Source: Eublepharis macularius
Lineage: Eukaryota > Chordata > Lepidosauria > Squamata > Eublepharidae
Direction of reading: 5' to 3'
Length of the DNA stretch: 64,000 nucleotides
NCBI RefSeq assembly: GCF_028583425.1
Contig: NC_072791.1
Coordinates: forward strand, 40,803,368-40,867,367
Under the pieces are notes generated by a model, which searched no databases, had not been told where the DNA came from, and saw nothing but the letters and a program-made list of their open reading frames with translations. The first letter of the stretch is position 1, and every line of letters begins with the position of its first letter. The translations under genes were made by a program, and so were the position numbers. Below, in pieces: positions 54,764 to 64,000 of the stretch.

Positions 54764-55127
54764 AAGGGTTGCCAGGTCCCCCTGTACTCCTGGCAGGAGG
54801 TGGGGTCCCAGCACCTACTTTCCAGTATTTCTCAGTCGCATGTGCGCAAAGTGCGTGCATGCCCCCAGTCCTGTGCAATGACGTCACTTTGGGGAAGCAG
54901 TCACCCCCCCCGCCCCATGCTGCAGCAGCCCAATCTGAGCTGATTCAGGCCTGATTCAGGCCATTTTGAGCCCATGGGAGTGCGCCATGCAGCCTGGAGC
55001 ACGGTGCACTGCCCAGAAGTGTGCCCGTGAGGCCTGTGCCTCCTCCACAAGCTAGGTAAGCAGGGCAAGGGGTGGAGGGTGGGAGCGGGGGAATTATCCT
55101 GCCACCAGCAGGGGACTGGCAAGCCTA
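54764..55127. mobile_element. Non-autonomous hAT-type element (364 bp)
   Basis: The left end AAGGGTTGCCAGGTCCCC and the right end GGGGACTGGCAAGCCTA are inverted. Flanks CCTCCTAT and GTTCTTAT agree at 5 of 8 (aged duplication). A perfect TGACGTCA is at 54879-54886. Same family as 19742 and 21946. Confidence 0.65.
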
Positions 55128-55139
55128 GTTCTTATGCAA

Positions 55140-57600
55140 AACCTCAAACAGAACAGTAGACTTTCAAGTCTGAGAAGGATCACAGTTCCCTGAAATTTAG
55201 ATGTTTTATTGTAATGCTCTGATCTATTTGGTATATCAAATCTACAAAAGGAGTACTTTGTTCCCTTAGAATACTCTCAGAATAGCACACCAAATCTTGT
55301 GTTTTAGCAGAATCTTGTCATTAGCAATCAAAGGTTTACATCAAAAAAGTCTGCCTACCCTAACATCCAAGTATCCGGATTCCTGTCTCTGCTCAACTCC
55401 CGTACCCAGCTAATCCCTCATCCCTTGTTTTCCTGCTCCACCCCACCAGCACAGTTATGGAAGAGTCATGCACAAACACCTTGCAGTATGCAGCCATGTG
55501 TAAAATGATATGCCAGGATTGAACTTAGGAACTTGGTACCTTTATGTACTTGTATATACACTATCAAATATGTCAATTGAGTAAAAACAATGCGGTTGAC
55601 CTCCGTTCAAAAGTGACCTCAAGTTTTTAAAAAGGCCCAGTTTTTTCCTGATTATTTGGAAATCCAAGATTGTTTACTATTTCCAGCTGTGGCCAACCAG
55701 ATTTATTTATTGCATATCATTTGTATGTTATCTCTCTCTAAGTGGAGAACACATTTTTTTGCCTGTAATTTTAACCCATCTATCAAATTCCAGCAAAAGG
55801 GACAAAAATATGTTTTAGAGATACTTGTCTTATTTGCACCACAGGCAGAGGGAATCTGTAAATTAGTGTGTGTGTGTGTGTGTGTGTTTGTGTGTGAGTA
55901 AAGTTTCACTAGGATGCCAGGCTGCTTTGGGGGATTTTGACAGTGATCCGCAGCTCTGACAAAGCCTTGGATGGGGACTGGAATGCTTGGCCCTTCAGGA
56001 ATAGGCAGTGTTGCTCCCCAACGTCCTCTCCTTCCCTCAAATAGGGAGTCCTTTCTGCAGTTTACTTCCAAGATGAGAGATTTAGAGCATTGTTGAGAGC
56101 ACCCTATAAAGTCAAGAAGGTGGTAAATGGGGCAAAGAAACATAACTCCTCTGTACCGTTGCACTAGCCAAATTATATTTGACTTGATACTTTGAGGTAA
56201 CGCAACATCTGATGGCTTATAGATCTGAGTCCCAGAGTGACATAGATTTGGCTATAAGCTGTGATATTTTTTATCTAGGGTTTTTTGCTAATAAAATTGG
56301 CCACTAGTCTCTACCTCAACCCCTCCTCCCCCATGCAGACAAATTGCTTCTTGTTAGAAGGGGGCTGTTTTTTGCCTCTGCCTCTGCCCCCCACTTTCTG
56401 AAGCTTTGCCTGCCTATCAGTGTGTATAAGAAAAGAATTTGCCTCTGTGTTTAAGGTGGCAGCATCCCAGAAAATAAAACCATACTTATATAGAATGAAG
56501 AAAACTGTCCCAAAGACACCAAAGACTGTGTAATGATTGGTGGAAAATGGAAACACTGTGGTGCACAGAAATGTCAATCCTGTTTGGCAGGGATATCTGC
56601 TAAACTGTTCTGTTTGGACAATGTCTCTGCCAGTCACTCTCTCCTTGAGCTGCCCAGTGTCAGAAATCAGACTGTGCAGTGTCATAATAATGGCCATATT
56701 TGAAGCATCTGATCATTACTATTATCAAATGTCAGAAATTATTTTTTGATTTTTAATTAACTTTTTATTGTATAGAGCTGAATTCATTATTAGCCAGCTG
56801 CCCATTGCTAGCAGCTACATGTAGGGAGGCCAGCTGCCCACCCATCATGGGCAGTCTCTTGGCAATCCCGGCCTCTGCTTGCTGATCACCAGCTGAGTGA
56901 CAGGAGGAGGCAGGTACCAGAAATGGGGGCGTGCTCCACAGCATCCCACAATAATATCACTTCCAGTGTGACTTGGAAGAATAGTGAAAAACCAAAACAC
57001 TGCAGAAATGCAAAAAGGTAAGTCACTGGCACTCCCATCCTCTCAGCACCTGCCAATTGTTAGTAACCCTATACGTTGTTTAACAGTTTGCTTCCAAAAC
57101 CAATTCAATGTGCTGTTTTTAACTAAACAACTAAAATGTTCTTTAACCATTAAAAAAAATTTGGTTCATTTTCTTTTAAAAACTTGATCTATATTTGTTA
57201 AACTCATTCATAAATGTATTGGTTTCACTTATTCAAATATGTTCTCTGGACCTTCCTGAAGCCATGGGAGGGGATTTGTTGGGGGTCTCTAAATGGAGAG
57301 ATCACAGAAGTGTTACCATGGCTCATAAATATTTCTCTGTAGCATCTGTGGTCTCTTCACAGACACTGGTGCTTTTCACACTCGTACTTTACAGCGTTTC
57401 CACACCTGTTTTGTGTTCCATGTTTACAGAGGTTTCACACTTGCAAGCTAGTCATGGGACGCAGTGCCGCTCTTAGTCCATGGTATCTCTGATTTCCCCC
57501 CCTATTGACATATTGCAATATTATTTTGAACCCACTGCCAACTCATGCCTGGCCTGATTAATGCTAGTGTGAACACTTTTGTCCTCTTTTTGCTTCTCTC
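55140..57600. other. Mostly unassigned; (TG)n at 55867-55900 and hAT remnant near 56820-56960
   Basis: A GT microsatellite lies at 55867-55900. At 56820-56960, AGGGAGGCCAGCTGCCCACC and ATATCACTTCCAGTGTGACT resemble the TAGGGTTGCCA-type family. No gene found. Confidence 0.4.
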
Positions 57601-58224
57601 CCCACCTTCTCCTTTTCCTCGGGAGCTGATTGGTCTGTGTGGATCTGACTACACTCACTCTCCTCAGCTCCCCGAACGCTTTGTCTGCCCCTTTCTTTAA
57701 TGTTTCATCGTTTGGTGGCAGTCAGGAAAAGTGTCCCCAGCCTGCCCAGCTGGCTGGCTGGCAGCAGGGAGCTGGGTGCCCGCCTGGCCTGGCCCAAGCA
57801 GGGAAAGCAGAGAGCAGTGAGAGGGAGGTGGGCAAGGCCGGGGTTGTGGGGTGCAAGTGTGCGTATGCTCGCCTTCTGTGCCCCAGCACTTCTGTCCAAG
57901 CAATGCCCCTGAAGAACTTGGGCTTGGCGGGCAGCCTTGGTGGGGGGAGGGCTTCAGCTGTGCAGCACGCAAGGTGCTTGGTGTGCAGTCTGGGGCTGAG
58001 CCGACTTTAATCTTTGCTCAGCTGCCTCTTGCCAAGTGCCAGTGAATTTGTGAACGAGGGGTTATCTGCGGCCCAGAGTGAAGGAGGGCGGAAGACTGGG
58101 AATGAGCAAGGGGCACAGGAGACTCTCCCTCCGGCAAGGCCTCCGCTCAGCCTCTCCTCTCTTCTGGTTCCCATCCTTGTGCCCCCCTCCACCCCTGCAT
58201 CCTGCTGCTGTGGCTTCCTCTTAC
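57600..58224. other. GC-rich stretch and one copy of a diverged direct repeat
   Basis: Bases 57606-57690 (TGATTGGTCTGTGTGGATCT, then CTCCTCAGCTCCCCG, TTTGTCTGCCCCTTTCT) recur in diverged form at 59038-59115 (TGATTAGTCTGTGTGAATCT, then CTCCTCAGCACCCCG). The GC-rich interior yields open frames on both strands with no recognisable protein. Confidence 0.45.
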
Positions 58225-58440
58225 AATAACAATGTCTCCCTATTTTATTTACAGTAATTGCATAATTTAACAGAACTATACCACATGTAACCAGTTCTAG
58301 GAAAAATTATTTTGCAGGCGTCATATATGCTCCAAAGTCCATACATAAAGTGTCCAGTGCTTCAAGTGCTCTATTAATATTGCAACAGGTATTAAAGTGC
58401 AAATGCTTCCTAGCACCATGTACACATTAATTATTTCATA
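58225..58440. repeat. Left arm of a near-perfect 216-bp inverted repeat
   Basis: From CAATAACAATGTCTCCC to TTAATTATTTCATA. Its reverse complement is 58706-58922, one base longer on paper. Confidence 0.95.
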
Positions 58441-58705
58441 CAAGCTCACCTTATATTCCAACTGGAGTTGGGTATAGTCCAAGATTTGGTTCCAATAAAC
58501 TGTGTAGTTCACAGATCACAAGTAGACCTTTACGTGTATTCTTTAGGTGTACATTGATAATTCTGTGACATCATTATTCTAACGGAAGGTCCAGATCACC
58601 ATTGTATCCGTTTCCAAACTCTTTCTCAAAGAACACAGTTGTCAAAGTTTCATGCAGCTACCACTCCATATTAGTCATCAGTTTTCCAATTTTCACCATT
58701 TTTTG

Positions 58706-58922
58706 TATGAAATAATTAATGTGTACATGGTGCTAGGAAGCATTTGCACTTTAATACCTGTTGCAATATTAATAGAGCACTTGAAGCACTGGACACTTTA
58801 TGTATGGACTTTGGAGCATATATGACGCCTGCAAAATAATTTTTCCTAGAACTGGTTACATGTGGTATAGTTCTGTTAAATTATGCAATTACTGTAAATA
58901 AAATAGGGAGACATTGTTATTG
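58706..58922. repeat. Right arm of the near-perfect inverted repeat
   Basis: From TATGAAATAATTAATG to GGGAGACATTGTTATTG, the inverse of 58225-58440. Confidence 0.95.
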
Positions 58923-58995
58923 CACGGGAAATTGTGTTTTGTTGCTGCCATACTTACCGTGTTGCTCCATATTTTGTGCTAGTGGCTTCCTCTTA

Positions 58996-59895
58996 AGCTT
59001 CCTCATCATATTTGAGCTGTTTGCTTCTCTACACTGCCCTCTCCTTTTCTTTAAGCTGATTAGTCTGTGTGAATCTAATAAAACCCACCCTCCTCAGCAC
59101 CCCGTCTGCTTTTTCTATATATTCTTTTGGTATTTCTAAAGGATGGTAACATTTCAGCATTGTGCATTTTTTAAAATCAATGGATAGGAAGCAACACTCT
59201 TACATTACTGCTGTTTGGGGAAAAGGTGCCACAGGAAATCACCACCAGTAGATACGCTCTCTGGCTCCACAAAGAACCACTTCTGTTCATTTGAACATTT
59301 GGACACGTTTCCCTTTTGATTTTTAATGCTCAATATAAATGATAATGATGGCCTTAAAAATGGCATTCGAACAAACATGGGGAGTCTTTCTCTAAAAAGA
59401 TCACCACACCCCATCCATTCAGGGTTCATTTGATCATGTAAGACCAATGGTGGCCAGAAAATTTGCTGAGGGGGACAATCAGCTCTCAATACCCCTCAGT
59501 GCTATTTTCAAACATGAAAAGTTAGGGTGTGAAAATGTCTGCACAGAGATGCAGTATTGATGTGCATAGGGAGAGGTGGGTTTTTAAGTGGTAACATCAC
59601 AAAGTTACAACGCATCTACAAACTTTTTTTTTAAAGGGTGACATGAATTTCAAAGCCCACAAACAAAATACAGGACACCAATTCGAAACTTCTTGGACCG
59701 TGTGAAAGGCATGGGTGCTGAGCCAAATCTGTTGCAATCGTGGCGACTCCTCAAAAATGGCGAGTGAAATGTACCATTGTGAGAAAAGGGGTTTCTGAAA
59801 GAAGTGTTGGAAAGGATACCATTCCATCTCCATAGTTCTAATTCTGCTTGGGTTAAATGCCCCAGGAGAGAATTTGAACCCTACATGGGAAGGAA
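58996..59895. other. Mostly unassigned; second copy of the diverged direct repeat at 59038-59115
   Basis: See the entry at 57600. Other sequence is not assigned. Confidence 0.35.
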
Positions 59896-59899
59896 GTAT

Positions 59900-60105
59900 G
59901 CATTTACATTCATCTCCTTTGTCCCACCTCCAAGGAACTGCTGGCAACATAATGGCTCCCCTCTATTTTACCTTTACACCAATACAGTGAAGTAGGTTAG
60001 GGAGAGAATGACTGACTGACTCAAAGTCATGCAATAAGCACCACAGCTAGGTGGAGATTTGAACTTGGCTCTCCCCATTGCCGGTCTTGTGATTTTGGCT
60101 GCTGC
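59900..60105 (-). mobile_element. tRNA-derived SINE, minus strand
   Basis: Reversed family blocks TTTGTCCCACCTCCAAGGAA, AGTGAAGTAGGTTAGGGAGA, TAGGTGGAGATTTGAACTTG and a decayed head. Confidence 0.65.
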
Positions 60106-60109
60106 AGCA

Positions 60110-60850
60110 CATTGGCTGTCATCAAAGATACAGGCCTGCTTTCTGACTGGGCTGGTCTCCCTGTGCTCAGGTTGAAGCACAAAATGGGAAAATAAAAGCT
60201 GAGCCATCCCTTCCCACCTAGTGTGACTCACTTTACTTGCGGATTGAAAGACAGCTAGCTAGCAATAAATAATTGTTTTACAATAATAAAGTTTCACTTT
60301 CATATACCTCCATCCTTTCCTGGACTAGCCAACCTTGGAACAGGAAATGCCAAGATTCCAAGAGTGAAGGTTTTCCTGACCTCTCCAGAACTGGGCAGGA
60401 TGACAAATCTCCTGGCATCCTTGTCAATTTTGCTGGTTTGGAAGAGAATCCAAGCATTGGGATGGAACCGCAGCACACATCCAAATGTCTTAGATTTTGC
60501 TGGTTGCTAACTATTGTGAAATCAAATGCACGCTGGGATACATTCTGCTTGAAATGCCTTAGCGTCCAAGTGTTACAGATTATAAATTTGCCTACTGACC
60601 CTACAAACACGTAGATTAATCCCTGAAGTCAAATACATCTTTTATATTTTATTCGTGTCTTAATTCTTCATAACTTGCTTCACCAATGCTGAGGCAGCCT
60701 GCTCTTTTCAGCAAAAATCCTACTAAAAGCTGGTTTACGCATATAAGCCGTATTTTCTCCATAGGACCATGTGCTAAAACTGGACAATGATGGAAAGACA
60801 AGTTGCTGTGAAATAGGCTGTATGCAGAAACAGGCACCAACCATTCATCT
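60110..60850. other. No identifiable feature
   Basis: Two opposed open frames at 60273-60614 mirror each other; no motif recognised. Confidence 0.35.
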
Positions 60851-60851
60851 T

Positions 60852-61035
60852 GCCCTTAGTCCAGGGAACTCAGGGCAGCATTTTCTCTTTTATCCTTATA
60901 ACAACTCTGTGAGACAGGTAAGGTTGAGAGAGAGTAGCTAGACAAAGAGAATTCAGTGGGCTTCATGTGACATGAGAATTTGAACCCAGGTCTTAATACG
61001 ATGCTCTAGCCACTGTACCAAAGCGGCTCTCATTT
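60852..61035 (-). mobile_element. tRNA-derived SINE, minus strand
   Basis: Reversed blocks CCCTTAGTCCAGGGAACTCA, TTTTATCCTTATAACAACTC, GAGAATTTGAACCCAGGTC and the head GCTCTAGCCACTGTACC. Confidence 0.75.
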
Positions 61036-61191
61036 GTCAACCACTATGAGATCCAGGAACACTCTCTGTGCACTCCCAGTTTCAATAATAATTCTTCATA
61101 TTGATATTTGGTCACATCCATGGTGATGTGGAGACAACAAAATGGATTTTTGATTCCCCCCCGCCCCCGCACCTCTGTCTGCAAATTCTGG

Positions 61192-61603
61192 CAGGGCTGG
61201 ATCTAGGGTCGCTGGCACCCAGGGCAACCCAAGTCTGGCTCCCAGCACTGCGTGATGACATCATTTCTATGACATCATCATGCAGGGGCGGAGCATGCCA
61301 CCAGCGCGGCAAGCTGGCTGTCCCGGCACATGGTGCGCTGTGGAGCTGGTGGCGGTAGCACGGGCAGCTGGGAGGCCACCCATGTCATTTGCCTGCCCCG
61401 CTGAGGGGGTGGCTGGCTTGCCACGCACACCCTGTCCTGCAGGGCAGGTGAATGGTGTGGGTAGCCTCCCCCCCTCCGCTCACCTGTTTGCGCTGCCACC
61501 GGTGTGCTCCCGGCAGCTGGCAGCTGTGCCCGGTGCCCCCTCTTTGGCAGTGCTGGGGGCAGACTACCCCCCCCCCCCCCACACACACACCAATCTGGCC
61601 CTG
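61192..61603. mobile_element. GC-rich non-autonomous hAT-type element (412 bp)
   Basis: An exact 8-bp duplication AATTCTGG lies at 61184-61191 and 61604-61611. Termini are CAGGGCTGGATCTAGGG and TCTGGCCCTG. The interior is GC-rich with GTGATGACATCATT and GACATCATCATGCA blocks near 61252-61285 and a poly-C/(CA)n run at 61566-61590. Related to 9169 and 47769 by ends and internal blocks. Confidence 0.9.
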
Positions 61604-61611
61604 AATTCTGG

Positions 61612-63260
61612 ATATGGATTTGGATATGACTACAACTCCTTTTCAGTAGGAACTGTGTTGCTTGGATTACATCTTTCCCCTTGTATTTGACTATACTCCT
61701 TTAATAGTCAATAAAAGTGATCATAACTTTATGATGTCCATCATATGTCTGCTTCAAAGTCCTCATGTTATCCCCCTCCCCGCCCAACTATGGTGCAACT
61801 ATGTGCAACTATGCCCCCCACCCCTCCAGCAATGGAACATTACAGAAAAGGAGGTATCTAGAGATTAAGATTGGGCCAGAAAAAAAGATATAGACGTTCT
61901 AGATAGAAGACAGCTCTGTTGGAGAGACTGTCCTGTTTGGAAGAAAACTGTTACATTATCAACATTTAAGTTTTCTTCTGTGACTAGGTAGTCGATTTTA
62001 GATTGATGATGTGATTTACTTTATTAGGTTTCTGACCATGAATGTTGCAGAGGTTACCATAGTTTCATTCCAAAAGTGTGGCAGAACAATAACAAGAAAA
62101 ATAAGTATACTGTAGAAAAAATGAAGCAAATATTGTGCTTTTAAAATACCCTTAGATTGGCTGGGTTTTGTTTTGACAACAAAAATTTGCATCACGATAA
62201 ATGTGATATGGCCAGATCCTAAGCACCCTTATTTGGAAACCACTCCCTCTGTGTTCAGTGGAGCTCCCATCATGGTATAAATATGCAGACTTAGATGGGA
62301 TCCACATGTACCACTTAAGCTGGATCCACATGTGCCTTGTAAAGCTTTTCCCAGCCCTTCTCAAAATGATGATATACATGAAACGGAAAGGCAGTTCTGT
62401 ATATGCTTGTACTCGGTTTCTGAGTCAATTCATGATCATCCTGAAAAACTGATTTTCAATCAGAGTTCAATCTTCCATAGCTTCACAAGGCACTTGTGAT
62501 TTTAGGTCTAGCTTTCACAAATCATGGATGAGGTAGTAAACCAGCATTTCTGCCGGACCAGTCCATGTCGTCTTCAGGAGAGAGCTCAGATGATGAGGTG
62601 CCCCTGAATATATAAAAAAAGATTCCTAATTTTCTGCATGCAGTGCTTTTCTGTGTATGAAAAAAACATTCAGTCATGTGGGTCTCCACCTCCAGTCTGT
62701 AGTGGCACAGCCCAGAACCAACTTCATCACCTCTTCTGCTGTGTGTGAGAATAAGATCTTCAAGGGGCCTCCGAGGCTTGTGCTGCAAATGAATAACTGA
62801 TGTGGCTTCTTTTTTTTTTTTTGGATTAGTGAATCTTTCTCAGATGCTTTCAATGCTGTTGACCACAAGGTGGCATTGACCTATCTCAGCAGCCCTCTGG
62901 AAAGGGAACAGTGCTGCTTCTGAAGCTCACTTTAGTCTCTTCTCCTTGAGCAACATGAGAGATTGAGTGCTGAACTGCCAGTTGTTGCAATGAGGATACA
63001 TCATAGGAGATTTCCCCTTTAATATCCATGCTAAGTGTATGCCATCACAAGGACTTTGTTTTAGGATGAACTCTCTCCTAGGGATCAGCAGCAGTTCATA
63101 ATTCTCCCCCTTCTGCCCTCTGCAATACATTTGGTTCCTGTTACTCCATTCATTCTCCAAAATCACGAGATACTGTCATGATGTCTCATTGAAGAGAGGT
63201 TTTCATGAATTTTTTTCCAGGAAAAGTGGATGTGCTCTCCCTCATGGCACAGCAATGTAG
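61612..63260. other. Mostly unassigned; possible LINE reverse-transcriptase scrap at 62835-62935
   Basis: The plus strand at 62841-62925 reads FNAVDHKVAL then YLSSPLE, similar in style to the AAFDTVDH block of L2/CR1-clade reverse transcriptases, but too short to be sure. Remaining sequence is unassigned. Confidence 0.3.
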
Positions 63261-63261
63261 A

Positions 63262-64000
63262 TGCATAAGAACATAAGAACATAAGCAAAGCCATGTTGGA
63301 TCAGGCCAGTGGCCCATCCAGTCCAACATTCTGTCACACACAGTGGCTAGAAATCCAGTGCCATCTAAAGGACTGTCAGTGAGGCCAGGACACCAGAAGC
63401 CCTCCCACTGCCTTCCTTCCAGCACCAAGACAACAGAGCACCACCTCCCCACAAAGAGAATACCATCTATCTCCTGTGGCTAATAGCCACTGATGGACCT
63501 CTGCTCCATACATTCGTCCAGTCCCCTCTTGAAGCTGGCAATGCTTGTAGCTGCCACCACCTCCTGTGGCAACGAATTCCATGTGTTTATCACCCTTTGT
63601 GTAAAGTAGTATTTTCTTCTATCTGTTCTAACCCGACTGCTCAATAATTTCATAGAGTGCCCACGAGTTCTTGTATTGTGAGAAAGGGAGAAAAACACAT
63701 CTTTCTCGACCTTCTCTAACCCGTGCATTATCTTGTAAACCTCTATCATGTCTCCCCTCAGTCGTCTTTTCTCCAGGCTAAAGAGCCCCAAGCGCCTCAA
63801 TCTTTCCTCATAGGGAAAGTGTTCCAACCCTTTAATCATTTTAGTTGCCCTTCTCTGTACTTTTTCCAGTGCTATGATATCTTTTTTAAGGTGTGGCGAC
63901 CAGAACTGTACACAGTACTCCAAATGAGGCCTCACCATCGATTTATACAGAGGCATTATGATACCGGCTGATTTGTTTTCAATCCCTTTCCTAATAACCC
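63262..64000 (-). mobile_element. CR1-clade LINE, C-terminal RT part, running off the right edge
   Basis: The minus-strand frame 63956-63480, which continues past the window edge, contains PLYKSMVRPHLEYCVQFWSP, LEKVQRRATKMIKGL, RLRRLGLFSLEKRRLRGD and NTWNSLPQEVVAATSIASFK, the classic end of CR1-clade ORF2. The 3' end near 63262 is TTATGTTCTTATGTTCTTAT on the minus strand. The frame is open from the edge to its stop, so this copy is relatively young. The catalytic core would lie beyond base 64000. Confidence 0.95.

Larger units (their letters stand above)
58225..58981 (+). mobile_element. Inverted-arm retroelement insertion, Penelope-like in plan, 14-bp target duplication
   Basis: GTGGCTTCCTCTTA is at 58211-58224 and again at 58982-58995. 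Inside, a left arm (58225-58440) and a right arm (58706-58922) are reverse complements over 216-217 bases with at most one base difference by eye. They are separated by a 265-base spacer and followed by a ~59-base tail (58923-58981) found only on the right. This matches the arm-body-arm-tail plan of the elements at 61 and 26389, but the sequence is different and has no hammerhead core that I can find. No protein frame. Family unknown to me. Confidence 0.75.

Noticed and set aside
57630..58229. Open frames in GC-rich stretch as a gene or CpG-island promoter
   Set aside because: Frames are open on both strands and CpG is not especially dense; nothing resembles a first exon.

Overview
The window looks like ordinary intergenic/intronic DNA of a vertebrate, most probably a squamate reptile (lizard or gecko; the species cannot be fixed from sequence alone). 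The reasons are the repeat content: CR1 and L2 LINEs, several tRNA-derived SINE families with LINE-type 3' tails, 5S rRNA-derived SINEs, Penelope-like retroelements, and many short non-autonomous hAT-type DNA transposons with 8-bp target duplications. There are no bacterial-style operons. Nearly all open frames in the window are chance frames or decayed transposon frames.

Host gene content is minimal. Only bases 193-299 look like host coding sequence: a 34-codon terminal exon behind a good splice acceptor, followed by about 1.1 kb of 3' UTR and an AATAAA at 1399. I do not recognise the gene. A 99-bp Penelope-like micro-insertion (61-159) sits about 20 bp upstream of that acceptor.

The centre (24.58-31.25 kb) is a three-deep nest. 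A plus-strand L2 LINE (24580-30880) was interrupted in its 3' UTR by a 5'-truncated Penelope-like element (26389-30746; GIY-YIG endonuclease frame 26988-27899). That element was in turn interrupted by a 2.64-kb foldback hAT-like transposon (27911-30554). The Penelope-like element carries an inverted copy of its own 3' part at its left end. Each arm contains a sequence that folds as a hammerhead ribozyme with a two-base-pair, self-complementary stem III, which is expected to work as a dimer. The uninterrupted left arm preserves the empty site of the hAT-like insertion.

A second element with the same plan (inverted arms, one-sided tail, 14-bp target duplication) lies at 58225-58981. Its 216-217-bp arms are practically identical, but its family is unknown to me. 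The rest is a mosaic of datable insertions: a solo LTR inside a SINE (53666-54082, duplication CCGGG); hAT-type elements at 7886, 9169, 11716, 19742, 21946, 22792, 35219, 42584, 44322, 47769, 54764 and 61192; self-complementary MITEs at 12663, 31298, 36654 and 49251; CR1 fragments at 5765, 40470 and 63262 (running off the right edge); and a truncated L2 with an intact YADD motif at 17935-19240 on the minus strand. Long stretches between these hold nothing I can identify.
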